Shown here: one piece after another, positions 1 through 11,649 of the stretch
Numbering within the stretch: the stretch's first letter is position 1
Layout of the letters: each line of letters starts with the position of its first letter
Source: Candidatus Mediterraneibacter intestinavium
GTDB lineage: Bacteria > Bacillota > Clostridia > Lachnospirales > Lachnospiraceae
NCBI GenBank assembly: GCA_019119205.1
Contig: DWXK01000019.1
Span: forward strand, 1-60,170
Length of the DNA: 60,170 bases
Reading direction: 5' to 3'
Program-made: the position numbers and the translations under genes
Notes under the pieces: generated by a model
What the model was told of the DNA's origin: nothing
What the model saw: the letters and a program-made list of their open reading frames with translations, nothing else
The model's database searches: none

Positions 1-744
1 TATCATCTGTCTGTGCCAGAAAATCTTCCGAGACATTTTCATCTGTTATCAATAAATCATAGTCCTCAATTTTACATACAGAATGAATCGATGACTTCCC
101 GATTTTTTCAGATGGATATACTCCTATATTCATGGTGCTGCTCTCCATAACTGCTTTTCCAAACTCTACGCCTGCACTGTTATGTATAGACGCACCAAAT
201 TCTACCGATAACGCTGAATGCGATAAAAATGCTTTATCCATTCGAATATTTTTCACCATTTGTGTTGTATAGTAATCATGACAATGGCCCCGATGTGACA
301 TTTCTCCGCCCAAGAGAATCACCGAAACATTTTCCTTTTTCCTTAAAACTTCTGCTATTGTAATGGAATTGGTCAAAACGGTGATGCTCAAATCATCCGG
401 TAAACTCATAGCCATATAATACCCTACGGATGAAGTAGTGATATAAATGACTTCCTGCTGCTCAATACATTCTACTGCCCGCCTGGCAACAGCCATATAA
501 TCCTTTTTTATCTCTGGCAGATCTTCAGGATTATACGTTGTTTCAGGATAAATACCTTTTGGCTGAACTGCAATCGCACCTCCATGCGTTCTTTTCAGAA
601 ATCCCTTACTCTCCAGCATCCTCAGATCCCGTCTGGCACAGTCAGCAGATATTTGATATAACGTCTGGATTTCAGATACCATGATCCTGCCTGCTTCATT
701 TACTCTTTTTACGATATCTCTTTGTCTTTCTTCCATGAACATAA
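1..744 (-). CDS. DeoR-family transcriptional regulator, 3' end cut by window edge
   Basis: The reverse strand is open from an ATG at 744 to the window edge, giving about 248 residues of a normally ~255-residue family. The N-terminus (MFMEERQRDIVKRVNEAGRI) continues into a helix-turn-helix with the DeoR signature RRDLRMLESKGFLKRTHGGA, which binds DNA. The rest resembles the sugar-phosphate-sensing DeoRC domain (TNSITIAEVLRK, ILLGGEM). The start at 744 has GGAG ten bases upstream; the ATG at 738 would be 16 bases away. Its partner genes, probably for sugar or polyol catabolism, would lie left of the window, so the inducer cannot be named. The local sequence is more AT-rich than the carB side. 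Confidence 0.88.
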
Positions 745-855
745 AAAGATCACTCCATCTGTATTCTTATTTATATTTGTTTTATCTTATTTATTCTTAT
801 TTATATTTTATTATATACATTTTATACAGATTTGCAATCCTTTTTGCTCAATCAG

Positions 856-884
856 ATAGGGGAAGATTCGCTTCCCCTATCTCC
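856..884. repeat. Perfect 12-bp hairpin (AGATAGGGGAAG / CTTCCCCTATCT)
   Basis: Two perfectly complementary 12-base arms flank the loop ATTCG. Neither side has a strong T run, so it is not a canonical terminator. It lies at the left edge of the structured non-coding stretch. Function unknown. Confidence 0.6.
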
Positions 885-888
885 GCGA

Positions 889-1000
889 TACCACGGGCAG
901 CTCACGGCGAAGCCGTTCGCTGTCCGTTGCCCGTCGGATGCCCGCTCGTGCAAGCACGGCGGTCACCCTCTGGGTGTATCGCACAAAAAATAGCCGGGCA
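889..1000. repeat. Nested inverted repeats, possible structured RNA
   Basis: GCGATAC near the left end is complementary to GTATCGC near 975-985. Inside are ACGGGCA/TGCCCGT arms, a CAGC..ACGGC-TTC-GCCGT..GCTG hairpin and CGTGC-TT-GCACG. The layout of one long outer stem with internal hairpins resembles the element at 1067-1197, but the conserved core is absent. Only one copy is in the window. Confidence 0.4.
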
Positions 1001-1066
1001 AAAGCGTTTACGCTTCTTTGTACGTCCTTGTACGCCCCAGCCACCCTTCCGTCTGAGAAAAAAACA

Positions 1067-1197
1067 GCAGGGACCGGTGTGTCTCTCCTGAGCCGTAGAG
1101 CAGCATCGGCACTTGGGCTGCGTCCTTTGCAGCCCTACGTACCGCTATGCTGCGGCCCGAGCGCAAGCGCGCTCTGGAGAGACACACCGGTCCCTGC
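1067..1197 (-). repeat. Structured 3' element, copy C (downstream of carB)
   Basis: A perfect 22-bp inverted repeat (1067-1088 and 1176-1197) encloses a core at 1107-1146. Read on the minus strand, the core is AGCGGTACGTAGG, a GGGCTGC/GCAGCCC stem, loop AAAGGAC, then CCAAGTGCCG. It starts 14 nt after the carB stop and is co-oriented with carB. On the minus strand the outer stem is followed by TG and seven T residues, so this copy could also work as a large intrinsic terminator. Two relatives lie at 27056-27197 and 27380-27507. Confidence 0.75.
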
Positions 1198-1211
1198 GGA
1201 CTATTTTCTCA

Positions 1212-4200
1212 CTAAACCGTCGCGATATCGATCAGCGTCAGTTTCTTTATATCTGTATTCTCAAGACTGGTGATCAGCGCCTCCGCCGTATCAATGGCTG
1301 TCAGCACGTTCACGCCTGTCTCGATGGCATTTCTGCGGATCACAAATCCGTCTTTGGAGTGTTCTGCTCCCTGTGCCGGGATATCGATGACAAGGTCGAT
1401 CTTGTGTCCCAGGATCAGGTCCAGAAGGTTCGGGGACTCCTGCTCGATCTTACGGACCGGAGTCGCTTTCACCCCTGCCTCGTTCAGGGCACGGGCTGTT
1501 CCGCTGGTTGCGAAGATGTGGTATCCGATCGCCTCGAACCTGCGTCCGATCTCCACAGCCTCCGGCTGATCCTCGTCGCGGACTGTCATGATCATGTTCT
1601 TGAACTTGGGCAGTTTGATCCCTGCGCCGAGGAACGCTTTATAGAGCGCCTCGTCGAATGTCTTGGCGATACCCAGACACTCTCCCGTGGACTTCATCTC
1701 AGGTCCCAGGCTGATGTCTGCGCCCCGGATCTTCTCAAAGGAGAAGACGGGCATCTTGACCGCCACATAGTCTGCCTCCGGCTGAAGTCCCGGTGTGTAG
1801 CCAAGTTCCCTGATCTTCTTGCCAATGATGACCTGTGTCGCCAGCGGTACGATCGGGATGCCTGTCACCTTGCTGATATACGGTACGGTACGGCTGGAAC
1901 GCGGATTGACCTCGATCACGTACACATCATCCTCGCCGCAGACGATGAACTGGATGTTGATCATACCGATGACATGAAGGGATTTCGCAAGCCTTCTCGT
2001 GTACTCCGCGATCTTCGCCTTCGCCCCTTCCGTCAGGCTCTGCGCCGGGTAGACGGAGATACTGTCTCCGGAGTGGATCCCTGCACGCTCGATATGCTCC
2101 ATGATACCCGGGATCAGGATATCTGTGCCGTCGCACACGGCATCCACCTCGATCTCCTTGCCCTGCAGGTATTTATCCACAAGGATCGGATGATCCTGAG
2201 CGATCCGGTTGATGATACCGATGAACTGGTCGATATCATTGTCGTTGATGGCGATCTGCATTCCCTGACCGCCCAGCACGTAGGACGGACGTACCAGCAC
2301 CGGATAGCCGAGGCGGTTTGCCACCTCTTTTGCTTCCTCTGCGGTAAATACCGTTCCTCCTGTCGGACGCGGGATCTGGCACTCTTCCAGGATCTCATCA
2401 AAGAGTTCCCTGTCCTCCGCCTTGTCCACGTTCTCCGCGGAGGTTCCCAGGATCGGCACACCCATCTTCATGAGCGCCTCTGTCAGCTTGATGGCGGTCT
2501 GTCCACCGAACTGTACCACAGCGCCGTCCGGTTTCTCGATGTCAACGATGCTCTCCACATCTTCCGGTGTGAGAGGCTCGAAATACAGCTTGTCCGCAAT
2601 GTCAAAGTCTGTACTTACTGTCTCCGGATTGTTGTTGACGATGATCGTCTCAAACCCTTCCTTGGCAAATGCCCAGGTACAGTGTACAGAACAGAAGTCA
2701 AACTCGATTCCCTGTCCGATACGGATCGGGCCGGAGCCAAGGACCAGGACTTTTTTCTTTCCTGTGGTCTCCTCCACCTCGTTCTCGCTTCCGTATACGG
2801 AGTAGTAGTATGGCGTCTCCGCCGCGAACTCTGCCGCGCAGGTGTCAACGATCTTGTACGCAGCCACGATCCCGTTCTCATGGCGCATGTCATGGATCTC
2901 ACGCTCGCTCTTTCCTGTCAGGCGGGCGATCACATTGTCCGGGAACTCGATCCGCTTCGCTTCTTTTAAGAGTTCCGGAGTCAGCTCCTCATTTTTCAGG
3001 GCATTCTCCATCTCCACGATGATGGCGATCTTATCGATAAACCAGCGGTCGATCTTTGTGATCCTGAAGATGGTATCGTAATCAACACCGCGGCGGACTG
3101 CCTCCGCGATCCTCCAGATCCTCATGTCGTCCACGATCTCAAGCTGTTCCATCAGGTCATCCTGGGAAAGATCTGTGAAATCATAGGACATCAGGCTGTC
3201 CACATGCTGCTCCAGAGAACGGATCGCTTTCATCAGCGCCCCTTCAAAGTTGTTGCAGATGCTCATGACCTCTCCGGTCGCCTTCATCTGGGTCGTCAGC
3301 GTCCTCTTGGCGCTGATAAATTTATCGAACGGAAGCCTCGGCATCTTGACTACCACATAGTCCAGCATAGGCTCGAAACTTGCGTATGTCTTCTGTGTGA
3401 TCGCGTTCTTGATCTCATCCAGAGTGTAGCCCAGGGCGATCTTCGCCGCCACCTTGGCGATCGGATATCCTGTCGCCTTGGACGCCAGCGCGGAGGAACG
3501 GCTGACACGGGGGTTTACCTCGATGACACAGTATTCGAAAGAATCCGGGTTCAGTGCATACTGCACATTACACCCTCCTGTGATGTTCAACTCGCTGATG
3601 ATGTTCAGCGCGGAAGTACGGAGCATCTGGTACTCCTTGTCTCCCAGCGTCTGGGACGGAGCCACAACGATCGAATCTCCCGTATGAACGCCCACCGGGT
3701 CTATATTTTCCATATTGCAGACTGTGATACAGTTGCCTGCGCTGTCACGCATCACCTCGTACTCGATCTCTTTCCATCCTGCGATACAGCGCTCTACGAG
3801 CACCTGTCCCACACGGGAAAGCCTCAGGCCGTTCTCCAGGATCTCCACCAGCTGCTGAGAGTCATGCGCGATCCCGCCGCCGCTTCCGCCCAGTGTATAC
3901 GCCGGACGCAGCACCACCGGATAGCCGATCTTATTGGCAAACGCAAGACCGTCGTCCACGTTTTCCACCACGAGAGACGCGGCCACCGGCTCGCCGATCT
4001 TTTCCATGGTCGCCTTGAATTCCAGGCGGTCCTCCGCCTTTTTGATGGTCTCGGACGTGGTCCCGATCAGGCGCACGCCGTTTGCCTTCAGGAACCCTGC
4101 CTCTTCCAGCTCCATGGCAAGGTTCAGGCCCGCCTGTCCTCCCAGTGTCGGGAGCACGCTGTCCGGCTTCTCCTTTAAGATGAGCTGTTCCACCACTTCC

Positions 4201-4412
4201 ACCGTCAGAGGTTCGATATAAACGCGGTCCGCGATGTCTTTATCTGTCATGATGGTCGCCGGGTTGGAGTTTAAGAGAACGACCTCAAGCCCTTCCTCTT
4301 TCAGGGAACGGCACGCCTGTGTTCCCGCGTAGTCGAACTCTGCTGCCTGCCCGATGACGATCGGACCGGAACCGATGACCAGTACCTTCTTTATACTTAA
4401 ATCTCTTGGCAT
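1212..4412 (-). CDS. carB: Carbamoyl-phosphate synthase large subunit
   Basis: The 1066-residue protein makes carbamoyl phosphate from bicarbonate, ATP and ammonia supplied by CarA, feeding pyrimidine and arginine synthesis in the cytoplasm. It shows the family's internal duplication: GSGPIVIGQAAEFDYAGTQA near residue 13 and GSGPIRIGQGIEFDFCSVHC near 560 begin two carboxyphosphate/carbamate ATP-grasp halves. The last ~140 residues form the allosteric MGS-like domain (GRRFEAIGYHIFATSGTARA). Length is normal. Its ATG overlaps the carA stop as TAATG, indicating translational coupling. The stop is followed after 14 nt by structured element C. Confidence 0.98.
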   Translation of the reverse strand: MPRDLSIKKVLVIGSGPIVIGQAAEFDYAGTQACRSLKEEGLEVVLLNSNPATIMTDKDIADRVYIEPLTVEVVEQLILKEKPDSVLPTLGGQAGLNLAMELEEAGFLKANGVRLIGTTSETIKKAEDRLEFKATMEKIGEPVAASLVVENVDDGLAFANKIGYPVVLRPAYTLGGSGGGIAHDSQQLVEILENGLRLSRVGQVLVERCIAGWKEIEYEVMRDSAGNCITVCNMENIDPVGVHTGDSIVVAPSQTLGDKEYQMLRTSALNIISELNITGGCNVQYALNPDSFEYCVIEVNPRVSRSSALASKATGYPIAKVAAKIALGYTLDEIKNAITQKTYASFEPMLDYVVVKMPRLPFDKFISAKRTLTTQMKATGEVMSICNNFEGALMKAIRSLEQHVDSLMSYDFTDLSQDDLMEQLEIVDDMRIWRIAEAVRRGVDYDTIFRITKIDRWFIDKIAIIVEMENALKNEELTPELLKEAKRIEFPDNVIARLTGKSEREIHDMRHENGIVAAYKIVDTCAAEFAAETPYYYSVYGSENEVEETTGKKKVLVLGSGPIRIGQGIEFDFCSVHCTWAFAKEGFETIIVNNNPETVSTDFDIADKLYFEPLTPEDVESIVDIEKPDGAVVQFGGQTAIKLTEALMKMGVPILGTSAENVDKAEDRELFDEILEECQIPRPTGGTVFTAEEAKEVANRLGYPVLVRPSYVLGGQGMQIAINDNDIDQFIGIINRIAQDHPILVDKYLQGKEIEVDAVCDGTDILIPGIMEHIERAGIHSGDSISVYPAQSLTEGAKAKIAEYTRRLAKSLHVIGMINIQFIVCGEDDVYVIEVNPRSSRTVPYISKVTGIPIVPLATQVIIGKKIRELGYTPGLQPEADYVAVKMPVFSFEKIRGADISLGPEMKSTGECLGIAKTFDEALYKAFLGAGIKLPKFKNMIMTVRDEDQPEAVEIGRRFEAIGYHIFATSGTARALNEAGVKATPVRKIEQESPNLLDLILGHKIDLVIDIPAQGAEHSKDGFVIRRNAIETGVNVLTAIDTAEALITSLENTDIKKLTLIDIATV

Positions 4413-5482
4413 TATCTCGCTCCTCCCATCATCTCAATGAATCTGTCAAACAGGTATCCGGAATCCTGCGGGCCAGGGCACGCTTCCGGATGGAACTGCA
4501 CGGTAAAGATGTTCTTTCCGACATATGCAAGTCCCTCGTTTGTCCCGTCGTTCACATTGTGGAACGCCGGCACAGCTACCGCAGGATCGATGCTCTCGTC
4601 ATCCACCACATAGCCGTGATTCTGGGATGAGATATACACCCTTCCGGTCTGAAGGTCTTTGACCGGATGATTCCCTCCGCGGTGTCCGTATTTCAGCTTG
4701 TGTGTGGACGCACCTGTAGCAAGCGCCATAAGCTGATGTCCAAGACAGATGGCGAAGATCGGAATGTCTGTATTGTAGAGTTTTCTGATTTCTTCGATAA
4801 TAGATGTGCAGTCCGCCGGATCCCCAGGTCCGTTGGAGAGCATGATACCGTCGGGATTTGATGATATGATTTCTTCCGCGGTTGTGTGGGCCGGATATAC
4901 AGTCACTTCGCAGCCACGTTCATTTAAAGATCTTGCAATATTATTTTTTGCGCCAAGGTCAAGAAGTGCAACTTTCTTTCCTTTTCCCTCGAGAACATAT
5001 TTTTCACTGCAGGTCACTTTGGAGACAACATCCCCCACTGTGTACGCCTTCAGTTTCGGCAGGATCTCGTCCAGATCATAATTCTCATCTGTGGTGATCA
5101 TGCCGTTCATGGTGCCTTTCTCCCTGAGGATCTTTGTGAGAGCTCTCGTATCGATCCCTGCGATCCCCGGGATATCCTGACTCTTAAGGAAATCCTGGAT
5201 CGTGCCTTCACAGCGGAAATTGCTGGGCATACGTGATAATTCCCTGACAATATATCCGTCCGGCCATGCCTTCTTTGATTCCATATCCGGTGTGATCCCG
5301 TAATTGCCGATCAGAGGATACGTCATCACAACTGCCTGTCCCGCATAAGAGGGGTCGGTCAGCACCTCCAGATATCCTGTCATAGAAGTGTTAAAAACGA
5401 TCTCGCTGATGCACTCGCGCGTCGAGCCGATGCTCGTCCCCGTAAACACCGTACCGTCTTCCAATATAAGAAACGCCTTCAT
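4412..5482 (-). CDS. carA: Carbamoyl-phosphate synthase small (glutaminase) subunit
   Basis: The 356-residue glutaminase subunit hydrolyses glutamine and channels ammonia to CarB. The N-terminal CarA domain (MKAFLILEDGTVFTGTSIGS, STRECISEIVFNTSMTGYLE) is followed by a class I amidotransferase domain with the nucleophile motif FAICLGHQ and the FHPEACPGPQDS His-Glu motif. I chose the start at 5482: AAGGGAAAGGGTG lies just upstream and the family begins MKAFLILEDG, although the frame is open a further ten codons to 5512. The gene forms an operon with carB. No pyr or arg genes are adjacent. Confidence 0.97.
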   Translation of the reverse strand: MKAFLILEDGTVFTGTSIGSTRECISEIVFNTSMTGYLEVLTDPSYAGQAVVMTYPLIGNYGITPDMESKKAWPDGYIVRELSRMPSNFRCEGTIQDFLKSQDIPGIAGIDTRALTKILREKGTMNGMITTDENYDLDEILPKLKAYTVGDVVSKVTCSEKYVLEGKGKKVALLDLGAKNNIARSLNERGCEVTVYPAHTTAEEIISSNPDGIMLSNGPGDPADCTSIIEEIRKLYNTDIPIFAICLGHQLMALATGASTHKLKYGHRGGNHPVKDLQTGRVYISSQNHGYVVDDESIDPAVAVPAFHNVNDGTNEGLAYVGKNIFTVQFHPEACPGPQDSGYLFDRFIEMMGGAR

Positions 5483-5609
5483 CTGTTCACCCTTTCCCTT
5501 CGTACATATCAATAGCAGATAATCTGAAAACCGCCTGTACCGGCAGGACCGTTACATAGCAAAGGCACTCTTGGAGTCTTTTGATCCAGAGCGCCCTCGT
5601 TCTCAAATT
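5483..5609 (-). promoter_or_regulatory. carAB mRNA leader with possible attenuator
   Basis: The untranslated leader of about 125 nt can form a hairpin GGCGCTCT-GGA / TCC-A-AGAGTGCC. A second stem-loop region around CCTGCCGGTACAGG is followed by TTTT. The CCAAGAGTGCC stretch loosely resembles PyrR-binding loops of pyrimidine operons, so uridine-nucleotide attenuation is possible. The resemblance is weak; arginine-responsive control or plain RNA structure are alternatives. Confidence 0.35.
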
Positions 5610-5615
5610 GTAAAG

Positions 5616-5644
5616 ATTATACTACAACTGAACGCATATTTCAA
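5616..5644 (-). promoter_or_regulatory. carAB promoter (TTGAAA-N17-TATAAT)
   Basis: On the minus strand a -35 TTGAAA (5639-5644) and a perfect -10 TATAAT (5616-5621) are separated by exactly 17 bases. This is a housekeeping-sigma promoter placing transcription start about 125 nt upstream of carA. Confidence 0.75.
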
Positions 5645-5707
5645 CAGTAAGTTTTCTTATAATTATGCGCATTCTTTAATAAATATTCATAATCATGGAA
5701 AATAAGC

Positions 5708-5750
5708 AGAAAAAGCGGCGCACTCTTTTTAAAGAGTAACGCCGTTTTTC
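5708..5750. terminator. Bidirectional terminator after bglA
   Basis: A stem (CGGCG, then ACTCTT / AAGAGT, then CGCCG; 5716-5744) is flanked by A and T runs on both sides. On the minus strand it ends with CTTTTTC, terminating the beta-glucoside operon. It sits between bglA and the carAB promoter. Confidence 0.8.
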
Positions 5751-5775
5751 TATTTTTCATGCCAAAAAACGGATA

Positions 5776-9097
<3,322 letters not shown>

Positions 9098-9106
9098 GGC
9101 TGTTCT

Positions 9107-9138
9107 CCTTAAAATAGTTTGATCATTTTATTGAAAGG
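9107..9138 (-). promoter_or_regulatory. Possible hairpin masking the bglP ribosome binding site
   Basis: On the minus strand CCTT and AAAAT (9135-9138, 9125-9129) can pair with ATTTT and AAGG (9111-9115, 9107-9110). The AAGG is part of the AAGGAG ribosome binding site of bglP. The CC of CCTT is also the 3' end of the RAT-like site, so the two structures could exclude each other. The stem is short and AT-rich; this is inference. Confidence 0.3.
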
Positions 9139-9179
9139 TCTTGCCTGATATGCCGGCCGTACATATCAGTCACAAGCCA
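9136..9179 (-). promoter_or_regulatory. RAT-like antiterminator site between licT and bglP
   Basis: On the minus strand GGCTTGTGACTG, a stem ATATG/CATAT, and CAGGCAAGACC match the ribonucleic antiterminator bound by BglG/LicT proteins and closely resemble the copy ahead of licT. Unlike that copy, no terminator containing the complementary GGTCTT follows it. Confidence 0.75.
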
Positions 9180-9185
9180 GTCCAA

Positions 9186-9223
9186 GCTAAATTTTCCTGA
9201 GCTGTCCCCCCTGGGACTGCTCA
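9186..9223 (-). repeat. Hairpin overlapping the licT stop codon
   Basis: CTGAGC-AGTCCC and GGGAC-AGCTCAG pair around a short G-rich loop, the left arm overlapping the licT stop. No T run follows, so it may be an mRNA processing or stabilising structure, or a weak attenuator between licT and bglP. Confidence 0.4.
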
Positions 9224-10102
9224 GTCTCCTTCCGCTGTTTCAGCCGCTTTTTTCGCAGCTGCGCGGGATTTATCCACATTTGTCTGGATATGGATGGAGA
9301 GATACATCATCTCTTCTTTGCTCAGCGCATAATGATATTTTTCCTCCATCATAAGATAGATCAGCTTCACACATCCATACGCCTCACGGCACTGCTCCTG
9401 TATGATCTGAAACAGATTCTCATCCTCATCGTACTGGAGCTCTTTGTGAAGATATCTCTGTGCAAAATATTTTAAATGAGTCAGGAATCTCTGATAATAT
9501 AAGCTTGACTCATTGAAAGTGATATCAGAAAAATAAGTCTTGACGATCTCCTGGACCTGATTTACGATCATGGCGATCTGATAATTGTCGTTATTCTCCT
9601 GTCCCTCTTCTGCATTTACAAAATGAAGGGCGATAAACCCCGCCTCATCTGCCGGGAGCTGTATCTCAAATTTCCTGTTTGCCGCTTCCACCATCTTAAG
9701 CCCATACTCGTACTCTTTCCTATAGAGCTGCTGGATATCGAGCAGAAGGACATTTTTCAGGCTGATCCCGTTTCCGAATCTCTCTACAGTCCCCATAATG
9801 TGATCACTCAGGGAAAGGTAGATGCTGTTGTTCAAATGCAGATCCGGTTCTTCTTCCTTGACCCGGTCTACAAACTTCTGGACAAAGTCCAGATACTCTT
9901 CCGGGATCGACAGCAGGTACTGCTGGATCTGAATACTGTTCTGATGGTTCTCCGGATAAAAGATCTTCTCGACCAGAGATTCATCGATCGTATCTCCGCG
10001 TTTCGCGTGGAAGCCGATTCCAAGTCCCTTCACGATGATCTCCTCATTTTCTGCATTTCTGGATAAAACAAGATTGTTATTCAGTATTTTGCTTACTTTC
10101 AT
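9221..10102 (-). CDS. licT: BglG/LicT-family transcription antiterminator
   Basis: The 293-residue RNA-binding antiterminator binds RAT hairpins and stops termination when beta-glucosides are being transported. An N-terminal CAT RNA-binding domain (MKVSKILNNNLVLSRNAENE, residues 1-~55) is followed by two PTS-regulation domains with conserved histidines (SDHIMGTVERF, FIALHFVNAEE, YLSIHIQTNVD). I chose the start at 10102, where GAGGCAGAGGGG precedes the ATG and the family N-terminus begins; the open frame extends to 10240 but would run through the terminator and RAT. First gene of licT-bglP-bglA and subject to its own leader RAT. Confidence 0.96.
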   Translation of the reverse strand: MKVSKILNNNLVLSRNAENEEIIVKGLGIGFHAKRGDTIDESLVEKIFYPENHQNSIQIQQYLLSIPEEYLDFVQKFVDRVKEEEPDLHLNNSIYLSLSDHIMGTVERFGNGISLKNVLLLDIQQLYRKEYEYGLKMVEAANRKFEIQLPADEAGFIALHFVNAEEGQENNDNYQIAMIVNQVQEIVKTYFSDITFNESSLYYQRFLTHLKYFAQRYLHKELQYDEDENLFQIIQEQCREAYGCVKLIYLMMEEKYHYALSKEEMMYLSIHIQTNVDKSRAAAKKAAETAEGD

Positions 10103-10125
10103 CCCCTCTGCCTCCCGATAAATAT

Positions 10126-10169
10126 AAAAAGACCTATAACCCGAACGAAATATTCGGACTATAGGTCTT
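10126..10169 (-). terminator. licT leader terminator (antiterminator-controlled)
   Basis: On the minus strand AAGACCTATA and TATAGGTCTT form a strong stem, with CCGAA/TTCGG inside, followed by TTTTT. Its left arm shares the AAGACC that closes the RAT, the classical mutually exclusive arrangement. Confidence 0.92.
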
Positions 10170-10203
10170 GCCTGACGATGATCACATTTCAGTAACAAGC
10201 CTT
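10163..10203 (-). promoter_or_regulatory. RAT site in the licT leader
   Basis: On the minus strand AAGGCTTGTTACTG ... CAGGCAAGACCT matches the ribonucleic antiterminator consensus. It overlaps the 5' arm of the terminator at 10126-10169, so LicT bound here would allow read-through into licT-bglP-bglA. Confidence 0.92.
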
Positions 10204-10230
10204 TTCGCTTATACTTTTTTAACCACAGAT

Positions 10231-10259
10231 ATAATAGCAAAAATCATTTGCTTTGTCCA
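10231..10259 (-). promoter_or_regulatory. Promoter of licT-bglP-bglA (TGGACA-N17-TATTAT)
   Basis: A -35 TGGACA (10254-10259) and -10 TATTAT (10231-10236) on the minus strand are 17 bases apart, with transcription start just upstream of the RAT. Confidence 0.7.
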
Positions 10260-10362
10260 GAAAAATACTAACCAAAAAAAGTTTGTAAATTTTGTAAAAA
10301 TTTCATAAAGTTTCTTCGGTACGATCTTCTACATTTGACAGGATTTAAAATATCCATCGAAG

Positions 10363-11601
10363 TTATCCATAACTCCAAAATACAGTGATCCTGCAGTGAT
10401 CGGCATCCTCCGCATAAGTATAACTCACACTGTCCAGTCCGTAGTAGGAAGCCAGGTTCTGTGCCGCCTGCGGGAGCAGTTCATTGATCACGGGATCCCT
10501 CGCCTCACTGTAGACTGAAGCGTTGGAAAATTTACACACAAAACTCTCTTCCCCTGCATAGACGCTGTCGTTCATCTTCTGAAGGAGTTCTTCGGGATCA
10601 AAGCTGTCATAATACATCCCGTTCATCCTGTAATAGTTCAGGTCATCGGATGTACAGGCAGGATATGCCACCTCTTCCCACTGCGTGTGGTCCACCATGA
10701 TCTCCGCGTCTGTGCAGCACAGATAATCATAATTGATGCTCCCGGATGGAACACTCTCTCCATTTTCCTCCTGGAGGAACACCGGATCTCCGAATGTCGT
10801 ATCCATCTGATAGTATTTGCCGCCGCAGTTCACGATATTCCAGGCATGCGCTCCCTGACCTTCTATGTCCCCGATCACATAGATACAGGGGATCCCCATC
10901 TGTCCGAGAAGATACTGCGCCATCCGGGAATAACCTGCACAGACAGATCTCTTTCCCACCATAGAACTGTAGATATTCTGATTGTCCGGCGCATTTACGT
11001 CGTACTCCACCGTATTTACTATATACTCGTAGATATATCGTATCTTTTCATAATCCGAGGCACTGCTGTCGATCCCTGCAAGACATTCCTGTGTTGCCGT
11101 ATCGATCTGCGCCTGACGTTCCTCTTTTTCCCGCTGAGAGCACGTATATCCCGGGATGACCTCCGTATACTCATCATAAATAGTCAGGCTCGTATTTCCC
11201 GCGCACCAGAAAAGCTCCGGGCGGTCGTAGAGGAGATACTCATATACTTTTCCCACGTCATCTTCCTCTGTGGCATGGATCCGGATCATTTCCTCCATGC
11301 CGGTCACCCCCTGGAGGATCTCTCGATAGATCGTCTGTTCCCGCTCTGTGAGCTGCCGGAAATAGAAACCATCTGAAGCTTCCTCCTCCGTGACTGTCAG
11401 TTCCGGGAACCCGGTCTCGTCCTTCAGGGCACCTGCCGCTGCCCCTGCCGCCTCTCCCACCGTCTCCTGAGCCGTCTCAAGCATCTCTGGCAGGATGTAC
11501 CTTGCAGCCGCAGCGGCTCCTCCTGCAAGCGCCAGGAAGAGGACCAGTCCTGCTATCTTCGGAAATACTCTCTTTTTCCGTCTTCTCCTTCTTCTCGCCA
11601 T
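10363..11601 (-). CDS. Membrane-anchored transglutaminase-like (putative cysteine protease) protein
   Basis: The 412-residue protein starts with a very basic cytoplasmic tip (MARRRRRRKKR), one membrane anchor (residues ~14-34), then an external region. A transglutaminase-like fold shows a Cys-His-Asp triad: C221 in KRSVCAGYSRM, H252 in GAHAWNIV, and D267 in YQMDTTFGDP. Such domains in clostridial envelope proteins are usually proteases or amidases rather than cross-linkers; substrate unknown. GAGAGGAG precedes the ATG. It lies 48 nt downstream of the SpoIID-like protein, probably in the same transcript, suggesting a cell-wall or spore-envelope role. Confidence 0.85.
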   Translation of the reverse strand: MARRRRRRKKRVFPKIAGLVLFLALAGGAAAAARYILPEMLETAQETVGEAAGAAAGALKDETGFPELTVTEEEASDGFYFRQLTEREQTIYREILQGVTGMEEMIRIHATEEDDVGKVYEYLLYDRPELFWCAGNTSLTIYDEYTEVIPGYTCSQREKEERQAQIDTATQECLAGIDSSASDYEKIRYIYEYIVNTVEYDVNAPDNQNIYSSMVGKRSVCAGYSRMAQYLLGQMGIPCIYVIGDIEGQGAHAWNIVNCGGKYYQMDTTFGDPVFLQEENGESVPSGSINYDYLCCTDAEIMVDHTQWEEVAYPACTSDDLNYYRMNGMYYDSFDPEELLQKMNDSVYAGEESFVCKFSNASVYSEARDPVINELLPQAAQNLASYYGLDSVSYTYAEDADHCRITVFWSYG

Positions 11602-11649
11602 GCCTCTCCTCTCTGTATCCGCTGTAACAGATCCTTTGCCAGCCTTTCT

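Larger units (their letters stand above)
745..1211. other. 467-nt structured non-coding region between carB and the DeoR gene
   Basis: No convincing gene is present; open frames here lack ribosome binding sites and run through hairpins. The part next to the DeoR start (745-840) is very AT-rich and probably holds its promoter. From about 856 to 1197 the DNA is GC-richer and full of inverted repeats: a perfect 12-bp hairpin at 856-884, nested hairpins at about 889-1000, and the 131-nt structured element at 1067-1197. Confidence 0.7.

Noticed and set aside
681..1091. 136-codon plus-strand frame in the structured gap
   Set aside because: It starts inside the DeoR gene, runs through AT-rich promoter DNA and hairpins, and its codons reflect the repeats, not a protein.
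1113..2969. 618-codon open frame on the plus strand
   Set aside because: It is antisense to carB, with His/Leu/Asp-rich composition typical of the complement of a real gene, no ribosome binding site and no recognisable domain.
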